A stretch of 64,000 bases of DNA, from positions 22,733,001 to 22,797,000 of the forward strand of contig JAWZYU010000007.1 in assembly GCA_038380435.1 (NCBI GenBank), read 5' to 3'. Every line of letters starts with the position of its first letter. The stretch's first letter is position 1. The position numbers and the translations under genes are program-made. The notes under the pieces are model-generated. The model searched no databases and was not told the DNA's origin. It saw only the letters and a program-made list of their open reading frames with translations. Shown one piece after another: positions 8,612 to 19,462 of the stretch. The stretch comes from Ryuthela nishihirai (taxonomy: Eukaryota > Arthropoda > Arachnida > Araneae > Heptathelidae).

Positions 8612-11256
8612 TACTGACTGGAATTTCTTTCCCGTTAATACTGGCTGGAATTTCATTCTCGTTTATACTGGCTGAAATTTCTTTCTAGTTAATAGTGGCT
8701 GGAATTTCTTTCTCGTTAATACTGATTAGAATTTCTTTCTCGTTAATACTGATTAGAATTTCTTTCTCGTTAATACTGGTTTGGATTTCTTTCTCGCTAA
8801 TACTGGTTGAAATTTCTTTCTCATTAATGCTGGCTGGAATTTCTTTCTTGTTAATACTGACTGGAATTTCATTCTCGTCAATACTAGTTGGAATTTCATT
8901 CTCGTTAAAACTGGCTGGAATTTCATTCTCGTCAATACTAGTTGGAATTTCATTCTCGTTAAAACTGGCTGGAATTTCATTCTCGTTAATACTGGCTGGA
9001 ATTTCATTCTCGTTAAAACTGGCTGGAATTTCATTCTCGTTAATACTGGCTGAAATTTCTTTCTAGTTAATAGTGGCTGGAATTTCTTTCTCGTTAATAC
9101 TGGTTGGAATTTCTTTCTCGTTAATACTGGTTTGGATTTCTTTCTCGCTAATACTGGTTTGGATTTCTTTCTCGCTAATACTGGTTGAAATTTCTTTCTC
9201 TATAATACTGGCTGGAATTTCTTTCTTGTTAATACTGACTGGAATTTCATTCTCGTCAATACTGGTTGGAATTTCATTCTCGTTAAAACTGGCTGGAATT
9301 TCATTCTCGTTAATACTGGCTGGAATTTCATTCTCGCTAATACCGGCTGAAACTTCTTTCTAGTTAATAGTGGTTGGAATTTCTTTCTCGTTAATACTGG
9401 TTGGAATTTCTTTCTCGTTAATAGTGACTGAAATTTCTTTTTCGTTAATACTGGCTGGAATTTCTTTTTCTTTAATACTGACTGAAATTTCTTTTTCGTT
9501 AATACTGGCTGGAATTTCATTCTCGTTAATACTGGCTGGAATTTCATTCTCGTTAATACTGGCTGAAATTTCTTTCTAGTTAATAGTGGCTGCAATTTCT
9601 TTCTCGTTAATACTGGCTAGAATTTCTTTCTCGTTAATACTGGTTGGAATTTTTTTTTCTCGTTAATACTGGCTCGAATTTCTTTCTCGTTAATACTGGT
9701 TGGAATTTCTTTCTAGTTAATAGTGGCTGGAATTTCTTTCTCGTTACTACTGGCTGGAATTTCATTCTCGTTAATACTGGCTGAAATTTCTTTCTAGTTA
9801 ATAGTGGCTGGAATTTCTTTCTCGTTAATACTGATTAGAATTTCTTTCTCGTTAATACTGGTTGGAATTTCTTTCTCGCTAATACTGGTTGGAATTTCTT
9901 TCTCGCTAATACTGGTTGAAATTTCTTTCTCATTAATACTGGCTGGAATTTCTTGTTAATACTGACTGGAATTTCATTGTCGTCAGTACTGGCTAGAATT
10001 TCATTCTCGTTAATATTGGCTGAAATCTCTTTCTATTTAATAGTGGCTGGAATTTCTTTCTCGTTAATACTGGCTGGAATTTTTTTTCTCGTTAATACCG
10101 GCTGGAATTTCATTCTCGTTAATACTGGTTGGAATTTCTTTCTAGTTAATAGTGGCTGGAATTTCTTTCTCGTTAATATTGGCTGGAATTTCTTTCTCGT
10201 TAATACCGGCTGGAATTTCATTATCGGTAATACTGGCTGAAATTTTTTTCTTGTTAATAGTGGCTGAAATTTCTTTCTCGTTAATACTGGTTGAAATTTC
10301 TTTCTCATTAATAATGGCTGGAATTTCTTTCTTGTTAATACTGACTGGAATTTCATTCTTGTCAATAGTGGTTGGAATTTCATTCTCGTTAAAACTGGCT
10401 GGAATTTCATTCTCGTTAATACTGGCTGAAATTTCTTTTTAGTTAATAGTGACTGGAATTTCTTTCTCGTTAATACTGGTTGGAATTTCTTTCTCGTTAA
10501 TACTGGTTTGGATTTCTTTCTCGCTTACACTGGTTTGGATTTCTTTCTCGCTAATACTAGTTGAAATTTCTTTCTCATCTATACTGGCTGGAATTTCTTT
10601 CTCATAATACTGGCTGGAATTTCTTTCTTGTTAATACTGACTGGAATTTCATTCTCGTCAATACTGGTTGGAATTTCATTCTCCTTCAAACTGGCTGGAA
10701 TTTCATTCTCGTTAATACTGACTGAAATTTCTTTCTAGTTAATAGTGGTTGGAATGTCTTTCTCATTAATACTGGTTGGAATTTCTTTCTCGTTAATACT
10801 GGTTTGGATTTCTTTCTCGCTAATACTGGTTTGGACTTCTTTCTCGCTAATACTGGTTGAAATTTCTTTCTCTTTAATACTGGCTGGAATTTCTTTCTTG
10901 TTAATACTGACTGGAATTTCATTCTCGTCAATACTGGCTGAAATTTCATTCTCGCTAATACTGACTGAAATTTTTTTCTAGTTAATAGTGGCTGGAATTT
11001 CTTTCTCGTTAATACTGGCTGGAATTTCTTTCTAGTTAATAGTTGCTGGAATTTCTTTCCCGTTAATAGTGGCTGGAATTTCTTTTTCTTTAATACTGAC
11101 TGGAATTTCTTTTTCGTTAATACTGGCTGGAATTTCTTTCTCGTTAATACTGGTTGCAATTTCTTTCTCTTTAATACTGGCTGGAATTTCTTTCTCGTTA
11201 ATACTGGCTGGAATTTCCTCTCGTTAATACTGACTTATATTTCTTTCTTGTTAATA
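8612..11256 (+). repeat. 27-bp minisatellite, about 98 units
   Basis: Core GGCTGGAATTTCTTTCTCG preceded by TTAATACT. Alternative positions (GG/GA before AATTT, CATTC/CTTTC, CTCG/CTAG) define variants. The variant with CTAGTTAATAGTG recurs at about 8687, 9065, 9361, 9577, 9714 and 9795; spacings of 378, 297 and 216 bp are multiples of 27 and indicate block duplication. As 27 is divisible by three, both strands stay open for long stretches (ISFSLILAG one way, MKFQPVLTR the other). This symmetric openness, and stops at variant units, argue against coding. Confidence 0.95.
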
Positions 11257-11507
11257 CCGGCGACCTCCAAGAGGAAATGTTTCTCGTTAATACTTGCTAA
11301 CTGCCATAGGAAAGGTTTCCGATAAATTCTGGCAATCTGCAAAAGTAAAAGCTTCTCTTGAATACCGATAACTGAAAGATTCTCTTGATTTCGCTGACTG
11401 AAAGAAATGTTTTCTGAATACTGACTAATTGATTAAGGAAAGGTTTCGGTAAATAGTGACTAATAGATGAAATATTTCTTGTGAATTCTAAATGAACTGA
11501 AAGAGGA
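11257..11507 (+). repeat. Intermediate, diverged units between the 27-bp and 36-bp domains
   Basis: Units of about 27-37 bp combine both neighbours. Near 11,281-11,315 the unit starts TTCTCGTTAATACTTGC, as in the 27-mer, and ends CTAACTGCC with AGGAAAGG, as in the 36-mer. Later units carry GATAACTGAAAG and TGACTAATTGA variants. Confidence 0.75.
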
Positions 11508-12740
11508 AAGGTTTCTCGAGATTTCTAGCGAACTGAGCGTGAAAAGGTTTCTCGAGATTTCTAGCGAACTGAGAGTGAAAAGGTTTCTCGAGATTTCTAG
11601 CGAACTGAGCGTGAAAAGGTTTCTCCAGATTTCTAGCGAACTGAGCGTGAAAAGGTTTCTCGAGATTTCTAGCGAACTGAGCGTGAAAAGGTTTCTCGAG
11701 ATTTCCAGCGAACTGAGCGTGAAAAGGTTTCTCGAGATTTCTAGCGAACTGAGCGTGAAAAGGTTTCTCGAGATTTCTAGCGAACTGAGCGTGAAAAGGT
11801 TTCTCGAGATTTCTAGCGAACTGAGCGTGAAAAGGTTTCTCGAGATTTCTAGCTAACTGAGAGTGAAAAGGTTTCTCGAGATTTCTAGCGAACTAAGCGT
11901 GTAAAGGTTTCTCCAGATTTCTAGCGAACTGAGCGTGAAAAGGTTTCTCGAGATTTCTAGCGAACTGAGCGTGAAAAGGTTTCTCGAGATTTCCAGCGAA
12001 CTGAGCGTGAAAAGGTTTCTCGAGATTTCTAGCGAACTGAGCGTGAAAAGGTTTCTCGAGATTTCTAGCGAACTGAGCGTGAAAAGGTTTCTCGAGATTT
12101 CTAGCGAACTGAGCGTGAAAAGGTTTCTCGAGATTTCTAGCGAACTGAGCGTGAAAAGGTTTCTCGAGATTTCCAGCGAACTGAGCGTGAAAAGGTTTCT
12201 CGAGATTTCTAGCGAACTGAGCGTGTAAAGGTTTCTCCAGATTTCTAGCTAACTGAGAGTGAAAAGGTTTCTCGAGATTTCTAGCGAACTGAGCGTGTAA
12301 AGGTTTCTCCAGATTTCTAGCGAACTGAGCGTGAAAAGGTTTCTCGAGATTTCTAGCGAACTGAGCGTGAAAAGGTTTCTCGAGATTTCCAGCGAACTGA
12401 GCGTGAAAAGGTTTCTCGAGATTTCTAGCGAACTGAGCGTGAAAAGGTTTCTCGAGATTTCTAGCGAACTGAGCGTGAAAAGGTTTCTCGAGATTTCTAG
12501 CGAACTGAGCGTGAAAAGGTTTCTCGAGATTTCTAGCGAACTGAGCGTGAAAAGGTTTCTCGAGATTTCCAGCGAACTGAGCGTGAAAAGGTTTCTCGAG
12601 ATTTCTAGCGAACTGAGCGTGAAAAGGTTTCTCGAGATTTCTAGCGAACTGAGCGTGAAAAGGTTTCTCGAGATTTCCAGCAGACTAAAAGTGAAAAGGT
12701 TTTTCGAGATTTCTAGCGACTGAAACTGAAAAATTTCTCG
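11508..12740 (+). repeat. 36-bp minisatellite, about 34 units
   Basis: Core GGTTTCTCGAGATTTCTAG followed by CGAACTGAGCGTGAAAA, highly uniform, with a CTCGAG palindrome in nearly every unit. Variants are CCAGCG in place of CTAGCG (near 11,704, 11,992, 12,172, 12,388, 12,568 and 12,676) and GTGTAAAGG...CTCC (near 11,898, 12,225 and 12,297), again at multiples of 36. The frame reads VKRFLEISSELS, 12 residues per unit, and is open for up to 130 codons between variant-unit stops. No start context or flanking coding sequence supports a protein. Confidence 0.96.
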
Positions 12741-12910
12741 ATATTTCTAGCGAACTGTCTAATTAAAAAAGGAGAGGTTTCTAGCTAACTGAAAGCGGAA
12801 AGGTTTCTTGTGAATTCTGAATAAGAACGCAAAGGATTCTCGTGAATTCTAGCTGACTGAAAGAGGAAACCGTGAATTGTGACTAACTGAAAGAGAAAAG
12901 TTATTCGTCA
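12741..12910 (+). repeat. Decayed distal edge of the 36-bp array
   Basis: Shortened and mutated units (TTTCTAGCTAACTGAAAG, GATTCTCGTGAATTCTAGC) fade out toward 12,910. Confidence 0.75.
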
Positions 12911-12919
12911 AAATAGTGA

Positions 12920-12990
12920 CGTTTTAGGTGCACCCTCTAACGGTGAAGAAATTTAAAAAAGGACAAAATTTCAAGAATACTGCAAACGAT
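12920..12990 (+). repeat. Fragment of the 290-bp dispersed family
   Basis: CACCCTCTAACGGTGAAG followed by AAATTTCAAGAATACTGC parallels the middle of the 2.2-3.0 kb units. Confidence 0.5.
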
Positions 12991-13002
12991 TTCTTTATCA
13001 TC

Positions 13003-14160
13003 ATCATCATCATGATCCTCAAGCAGCCATGGGCTACGGAGGTCCAACCAGACCGCGAAATTTAGTTCTCTAAGCATATCTGTCCTGAGCTACATCTGCT
13101 GCATCTGGCCACTGCACACCAATTCTAACTAGGTCCTGTTTGACATTGTCTGCCCACCGCATCCTAGGTCTCCCCTTCTTTCTGAGGCCTTTATGCACAC
13201 TGTTCATAACTCTATTCGCTAATCTATAGTTATGTATACGGCCAAACCAACGGAGTCTCTCTCTGAACAATATACTGCTAAGAGGAGGTTGCCGACTCCT
13301 TTGCCTAACCTCTTCACTGCTTATAAAGTTGAACCACATAATGACCAAGATACTGCTTTAGCATATAGAATCAAAAGCACCAAGTTTTCTGTTATCATGT
13401 TTACAAAGCGTCCAAGGTTCAGTGCCATAACTAACCCTAGAAAGCACCAAACTATCATGCAATCTAATTTTAGTCTTTAGGTGTATATGCCAATTTCTTC
13501 ACACTCTCTATAGATTCCTAAGAATCTCAGAGGCAATCTCTATCCGCCAGGAAATCTCATGCCGCATATTACAAGTTTCTTTTACATAACTCCCAAACTG
13601 AGTCACTTGCTCAATAGTACAGCCATTCAAAGCAACTGAAGCACCAACTGCCTGAACAATTTTCATCATTTTAGTTTTATCCCTGTTTATCACTAAACCA
13701 ACTCTATTGCCAGTCTCATCAACAGCCCTAATGAAAGAATTCATCTCATCAACATCATTAGCCAACATGGCCTGCATAATCTAAATCAGAAATTTTAAAA
13801 TTTCTAGACCATTTAAGGCCAAAATCTTTCCATTGCAAAGAATTTCGCGTAACAAATCAATAACCAAGCTAAAGAGCAAAGGAGACAGAATGCACCCTTG
13901 TCGAACACCAGAAGCAATATTAAACCAATTGCTACAAGCCTTACCAAGTTCACACACGACTTAGTGTTATTATAGAGAGCTTTCATTATGTTAACTAACT
14001 TGCCTGATATGCCATACCATCTTACTATCAACCACAAATTATGACGATCAACAGAGTCCAAAAATCAACAAGCAACCAAAGGTTTCTGAAACTCTAAACA
14101 TTTCTCAGGAATCTGCCTGAGTGAAAATATCTAATCTACACATCCCCTATCACTTCGGAA
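13003..14160 (-). mobile_element. RTE/CFDP2-like non-LTR retrotransposon, copy A (3' part)
   Basis: On the minus strand the fragment runs from mid reverse transcriptase (GCVDQ, then HNLWLIVRWYGI, then ALYNNTKSCV) through DETGNRVGLVINRDKTK and the C-terminal module ERLRWFGRIHNYRLANRV, GLRKKGRPRMRWADNVKQD and DAADVAQD. The 3' end is the family tail GGCTGCTTGAGG followed by a short (GAT)n-like run at 13,003-13,020. The catalytic YADD segment is deleted here, and frames change repeatedly. Element proteins would nick DNA and reverse-transcribe their own RNA; this copy is dead. Confidence 0.88.
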
Positions 14161-14494
14161 TCCTAGAATATATCAGTATTCCTGTGTATGTTGGAGATAT
14201 TAATATGAGGACATTAAAAAACCGGACATTTCTTGTTTTAAATTATCAGATATTGTTAAATTTGCCAATAATATCGATTTATATTACTACCAATAATTTT
14301 ATAGTTTCAATTTCTCTAATTATGCTTTAAATAACAATTTTCTAACTCTTACTTGATCTATTTTAAACAATCTAGTGCGTATCCACGGGGCACATAATAA
14401 ATTATCAAGAAGAAGGAGAAATGCTGTGTTCATTACATAATGTTCATTAGAAATGTTTTGTCATTATTATCTATGCTCATTATTTTTTATTATA
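14161..14494. other. AT-rich stretch, nothing recognised
   Basis: No coding similarity seen between the two LINE fragments. Confidence 0.5.
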
Positions 14495-14850
14495 ATATAT
14501 GCACCATAAACTATTGTACAACATGGTCATTCGTCCGATAATAACTTATGCTTCCCCTATATGGGAGAACACCACCTCCAAAAATATACGCAAGATTCAG
14601 GTCTTGCAAAGCAAAACATTTAGATCTGCGGTCGATGCCCCTTGGCTTCTTACTAACAGACAACTTCATAAAGACTTGGGCATCGACATACTCTTATTAA
14701 ATGCATCACAAAAAAGGTTTTTAGAGACTGTTAAAAATAATCCTAATGAGATTATTTCTCCTTTGTTTAATTATGATCACAATGTTCTTAATAAGTACAA
14801 GAGGCCTAAAACGACGACTTTCTCTCAGGAAGGCTACTCGTTTTAGGTCT
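14495..14850 (+). mobile_element. Jockey-like non-LTR retrotransposon, C-terminal fragment
   Basis: A continuous 115-codon frame reads LLYNMVIRPIITYASPIWE, then IRKIQVLQSKTFR, then APWLLTNRQLHKDLGID. This is the post-catalytic region typical of jockey-clade ORF2 proteins, in which an LIRP.(I/M)TYA.P(V/I)W block precedes LQ.K.LR and a LH.DLGI motif. The preceding catalytic RT is absent, so the copy is 5'-truncated, as is common for this clade. Jockey elements are best known in arthropods, which supports the host guess. No TSD found. Confidence 0.8.
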
Positions 14851-15214
14851 TTTGTGCATGATATATAAGCTTGTGTTTTATGTTAGCCTCTAGGTGCCCA
14901 CCTACGGGTGGTTTACTTATTTTATGTTTTTACTTATGCGAACTGGGCATATTCTCAGATGGAGATGGTAATGTTTTACGTGGAATATTGTCTATCCATG
15001 CACGATCTACGATCTACGAAGAAGAAAAAGTATCATTTAATATGTCTCTATGGCATTTAATCTTTCTGATACCGCAATTGTACTACCTGAAAATGTGGAT
15101 AGTTCTGCAGGAACATCAGGTTTTAGTACACGGAGTTACAAAGTTCTGGAAGGTAGAGAAAATTGCTGTAACACGAGTAGCGTAAGAGAAGTCGGACGTG
15201 AATAAATTATGTCT
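14851..15214. other. Unassigned stretch
   Basis: A 104-codon plus frame at 14,871-15,185 has no recognisable motif. It may include the 3' untranslated end of the adjacent jockey fragment. Confidence 0.45.
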
Positions 15215-15645
15215 TTTCTCTTAATACAAACACATAAATTATGAGTTTCCCCAATGCAAACACACAAAATAGGTGTTTTCTCAATGCAAACACACAAAAT
15301 AGGTGTTTCCTCAATACAAATACAAGAAATGGGTGTTTTCCAATACAAACACAAAATATGTGTTTCTCAATAAAAACACACAAAATGTATGGTTTCTCAA
15401 TAAAAAAAACGCAAAAAATAGAGTTTTATCAATGCACACACACAAAATAACTGTTTTCTCAATGCAAATACGCAAAACAGGTGTTTCCTCAATATGAAAT
15501 ACATGAAATAGCTGTTTTCTCCATACAAACACACAAAATAAATGTTTTCTTAATGTAAACACACAAAATATATTATTTCCCAATATAAACACACAATATA
15601 AACACATAATGTATGTGTTTTCTCAATAAACACACAAGAAATATT
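15215..15645 (+). repeat. ~30-bp minisatellite with ACACACAAAATA core
   Basis: About 13-14 units of the form TGTTTTCTCAATGCAAACAC followed by ACAAAATAGG, with period 29-32 bp and drifting sequence (TGTTTCCTC, TATTATTTCC variants). Cysteine-rich short frames on the minus strand (CIEKTPILCV repeats) are translation of the repeat, not evidence for a protein. Confidence 0.9.
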
Positions 15646-16005
15646 TTTTTCATTCATCATCTACTGTGGCACAAGAGGATTTGCATATTAGTGAGTTAAG
15701 GGTAGAAACGAAGCACGGCCATTCTTTCTTATCTTTGGGTGGTATCTATTTATCAACATCAGGATCTTCACCATATCCATACAATCACCAATTCAGATGT
15801 GTAATTAATCTGAAAAAGTTTTCAAGTCTGAATGGAATCATAAATGACAGGTTATGAAATTGTTTTCTGATGTTAAATTGCTTCAGAAAAAATATGAAAG
15901 TTTTTAAGTGGTTTGAGTGGTTCATGCCTCTACAAATTTAAAAATATGCATGCCGATTTCACTAGGTTGTATTTGATTTTTGCGCAGACAATGGGTCCCA
16001 AGACA
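15646..16005. other. Unassigned stretch
   Basis: No supported gene or repeat. A short plus frame (15,666-15,857) has no recognisable domain. Confidence 0.45.
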
Positions 16006-16292
16006 ATGGTTCCAGATCAATACGGATCCTAAAGGCTCAGAGATGGGTGGAGAAGGAGACGCACTAAACATCTGCTAGGGAACGAAGGCTCATATAAAGC
16101 CCATCCAGCTTATTCTTCAATGCCGATAGTGTATTTCCCACTAATATGTGACCATGGTTTAAAGTCCCATTTGACGGACAGCAGACTTCAATTTCTCGAT
16201 TATATTTATTATTATATTACCGATGGTTTTTCCAAGCCCATCGCTGTCCCCTACTGACCGAGGGCATAGTGGTGAGTTTTGTAGAGATAAGA
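16006..16292 (-). mobile_element. SINE1, ancient diverged copy
   Basis: Family landmarks in the correct order: CCATCCAGCTTATTCTTCAA, CCATGGTTTAAAGTCCCATT, TGACGGACAGCAG, and CCAAGCCCATCGCTGTCC followed by CCTACTGACCGAGGGC. A ~30-bp insertion near 16,195-16,225 separates two body blocks. Much older than the 90%+ similar copies, so the family has had a long activity span. Confidence 0.75.
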
Positions 16293-16389
16293 TGGTAGAT
16301 TTTGATGGTCAAGAGTTTTATAATGATAGCTATGATGTGCTCCTTTACTCCTAAACGAGTACGAAAACGCAACGTTTTGGTTTCAAAAA

Positions 16390-16620
16390 GACAAATGAAA
16401 CATTCATTTGTGTTTTATAAGTACTAATAAAATATTACTATTCGTATTTTTCCCGTCTCAGTTTCCACTGTTAGATGTGCTAAAAACAGAAAAAAAAAGC
16501 TTCATTCTCTTTCAGAGTGAACCATATTCGCCAGTGGCAATGTGTTATCCACTCTTAACGGTTGATTTTCTTATCAAACACGTGGTTCAATAAAAAGATC
16601 AAAGTTTCGTTTTCGAATGG
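16390..16620 (+). repeat. Fragment resembling the 290-bp dispersed family
   Basis: TACTAATAAAATATTACTAT and CACTGTTAGATGTGC recall TTGATAAAATATTATGATTC and the CTCTAACGG region at 2.2-3.0 kb, and a similar piece at 3290. Weak similarity. Confidence 0.35.
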
Positions 16621-16879
16621 AAATAGATTTGAATATTCTTACGCTATTGTTGTTTCCACATTTTTTCCGAAGGTCTTAAAAAAGCACATCGAATAAAGGG
16701 ATTTTAGTGGAATACATACATACATATCACACATCAACAATTGAGTATTCCTTCAAGGACAACTCTCGTTTCCCCGAAAACTCATTCAGGCACTTTTGAT
16801 AGTTTTCATTTCTTTTTTTTTATATTAATATTTATATATATATATATTTTTTTATTTTTATAAGGAATTTAAACAGTTT

Positions 16880-18275
16880 ACGTACTTTAAAAAATTAATT
16901 AGTAGATTATAGTATATAGGTTTAAATGCTTTTTCTTTTGGTTCAAGGATTGATTGAAAGTTAAATTGAATAGTTTTATGTTTTCTGAGTTTTTTAAGTA
17001 TTTATTTCTTTCGTCTGTAAATTCTTTACATTGAAAAATTATGTGTTCCATTATTTGTGGTTCATTACATTTTAGACAATTTGGTGAATTTATTTTATTC
17101 ATTTTAAGGAGCATGTTTTTTGTTAGTGCTAGGTTGGCTTTGATTCTTAATATTACGCTAATTTTCATTTTTTGTAATCATAATTGTTAAATTTATTACT
17201 TTTATGTGAAATTAAGTATCTGTGTGTGTGACTTGCATATGTGGAATACCAATTTTGAAGTGTACTGTTCATGTGTTTTTTATTTAAGTTTTATGTAGGA
17301 GAAAATGATATGGGGAATTCATAGAATGGTTCAGGTTTTTTGCATTTTTTGCTAAAGTGTCTGCAGTGTCATTGTATTTTAGATTAATATGTGGGTATCC
17401 ATTGTGTATGTAATATGTTGTGTTGTTATATATGGTTGTATATTAATGTGTAAGTGTCATTTATGAAAATATTATAACTACTTTTAAATGGATTATCTTG
17501 TAAAATGTCTAAAGAGATCTTGCTATCAGTCAAGATTACAATATTTCTGTTGGAGAATTGGAGAGCCCAGTTTATTGCTAGTATGATAGCTGTCAATTCA
17601 GCAATGAGGACAATAAAATTTAAATTAGTAGGATAATAAAATTTAAATTGATATTCAAAGTTGTTTTGTGAACAGTAAAATGCTCCAGATGTTATTGTTT
17701 TTTCAAATTTCTGAGATCCATCAATATATATTTGTTTGTAGTTTTTGTAGTTATGTTCTATGTGGGTTTACTGATAGAATTTTAAGGGTTGATTTATCTG
17801 AGGAATTTTTGAATGAATTCCTGGAATATTCTTAGATAATATTGGGAGGGTTAATATCCATATTGGAAAGTTGATTAAAAAGTCTCCACTGGTATTTTTG
17901 TGCATTATTTCTGTTACTTTTTTGTTTCTCCTGGAAGTTATTTAATGTGATGTCTGGGAAGTTGTTTATTATTTTGTCTTTAATTGGATGATTTTTATTT
18001 TTCAGTATTATTTGAAATATTAGGTTTGATAGTAGATATTGTTTTTTTTTTATTTCTATAGGAGGGATTGCTGTTTCTGCATAAATATTCATGCTATTTA
18101 TGTTTTGTAGAAGTCCTTGGCAGTACTTTAGTATTTTTGTTTGTATAGTTTCTAAGCTTTTTAATTTTGTTTTTGAAAGGTTATTGAGTAGTTCTATGCC
18201 ATATGTGCATTTTGGTAATATGACTGAAATGTATATATCAGAATTAAGTTTTTTTGAGAGCATCCCCATTTAGAG
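16880..18275 (-). mobile_element. I-like non-LTR retrotransposon remnant with RNase H domain
   Basis: Minus-strand order: a post-RT segment (ILPKCTYGIELLNNLSKTK, LETIQTKILKYCQGL, YAETAIPPIEIKKKQYL; 17,832-18,269); an RNase H domain with YIDGSQ (17,711-17,728), AEL (17,594-17,602), TDSK (17,519-17,530) and NDTADTLAK (about 17,344-17,375), i.e. the D-E-D-D active-site set; and a C-terminal zinc-knuckle-like block CLKCNEPQIMEHIIFQC (near 17,030-17,080). RNase H in non-LTR elements marks the I/R1/LOA-type lineages. RNase H would remove RNA after reverse transcription. A stop near 17,437 and truncation at 18,275 make the copy inactive. Confidence 0.85.
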
Positions 18276-19081
18276 TTACCTAGGTATCTCAAATAATTAT
18301 GCAGTTTTACGAAACTAACCTTTTCCATTCGTTAGGTTGCTTCATCTCGGTGTAACACTTTTATGCTCGCTATAACATAAATAAGCATATGATAACATAA
18401 ATAACCTTGAAGTCATTGACTTTATATCTCTATAACTACCACTTTAGTTATAGTTCAAAGAAATATATATATATATAATTTTACTTAGTATAGATGGGGC
18501 TTTTCAACAATTTCGAAGTTCTAGTAAGTACTCATTGGGTACATCATAATAAACAAATTCAAAAATACTTTTTTTCCTATAGGGCCCCAAAAAGTAGAAA
18601 ATAAATCTAAAGTATATCGATGGTGCAATCAGTCCTTTCCACTTTAAAGGAAGATAGCATGTCGGCAGTCTTGTTCAGTAATCTAATCGGTTGAATAATC
18701 CTCGTTTCAAAAGATATAGTAAAAATATTTTTTGCATATTTTTCCTTTTTTTTTTGGTGGGGGAGAAGACATGCCAGCAAATGTTTATAACCTGTGATAC
18801 TCCTTAGGTCACAAGCTTTCATTTGATGCATAGCCCATTACTTTCGGCCCTCGCATCCGGCCATCGCATTTCCGAAGATATAGCCGAATAATCGCTATAT
18901 CTTCGAAAACATAGACCCAAATGTAGCCTATGACACTTTTTGGCAGATGAATCATTAAGTCTGTCCGTCGCGTTCAAAAGATAAGGTGGAACAATTGTTT
19001 TCGCATATCCACAAACCGATCAATAACGAGCGAAAAGCAAAAGGGAGACAGTTCATAATATAGAGACGTGAGGGGGGGGGG
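18276..19081. other. Unassigned stretch with a 12-bp-stem hairpin
   Basis: CGAAGATATAGC at 18,873-18,884 and its exact complement at 18,894-18,905 flank nine bases. Related AAAAGATATAGT and AAAAGATAAGG words lie nearby. A poly-G run begins near 19,071. A minus frame at 18,607-18,831 has no recognisable domain. Confidence 0.55.
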
Positions 19082-19462
19082 GGGTAAAGGCCCAGTGAGT
19101 AGGGTGCCCCTGGGAAAGGCTACTCAGATACCATAAAACTGAAAAAGTCAGAAAACTTTAGAAACAGAGTTGAGGAAGGGGAGCCACTACACTGCTATTA
19201 GTGGTCATAGAAAATATCCTGTCAAGGGCTATCAAGCGTATTCTTCAACGTGTACTAATTATGAGTTTTTTTGTACAGGGAGCCATAGCTTAACATCTTA
19301 TGCAACGGATTGCGTCCTATCTAAGTTCTCCACTTCGCTCCACTTTATCACTGAGGGCGGATTAGCGAGATAGATATCTGCTCTAATACTTTTGAAACTT
19401 GAATCTGTGAACATCACATTACAATCCTAGCGTACTGCCGACTGAACCTGTCCAGAGCCACC
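19082..19462 (-). mobile_element. SINE1, ancient diverged copy
   Basis: Landmarks remain in order: CCTGTCAAGGGCTATCAAGC, TTCTTCAACGTG, GGGAGCCATAGCTTAACATC, a GATAGATATCTGC equivalent of the ATAAATCTC segment, and CCTAGCGTACTGCCGACTGA of the tRNA-like head. Heavily mutated, with no TSD discernible. Confidence 0.7.

Noticed and set aside
8695..11159. Long frames of ISFSLILAG or MKFQPVLTR repeats as a repetitive protein
   Set aside because: Both strands are open because the unit is 27 bp; stops occur at variant units, and there is no start context, signal sequence or flanking coding DNA.
11539..12723. VKRFLEISSELS 12-residue repeat protein or amphipathic repeat domain
   Set aside because: It is the translation of a 36-bp minisatellite whose variant units introduce stops. 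The nucleotide identity is too uniform and shows no codon-position bias.
11508..12740. CRISPR-like array
   Set aside because: Units are contiguous with no unique spacers, there are no cas genes, and the context is animal nuclear DNA.
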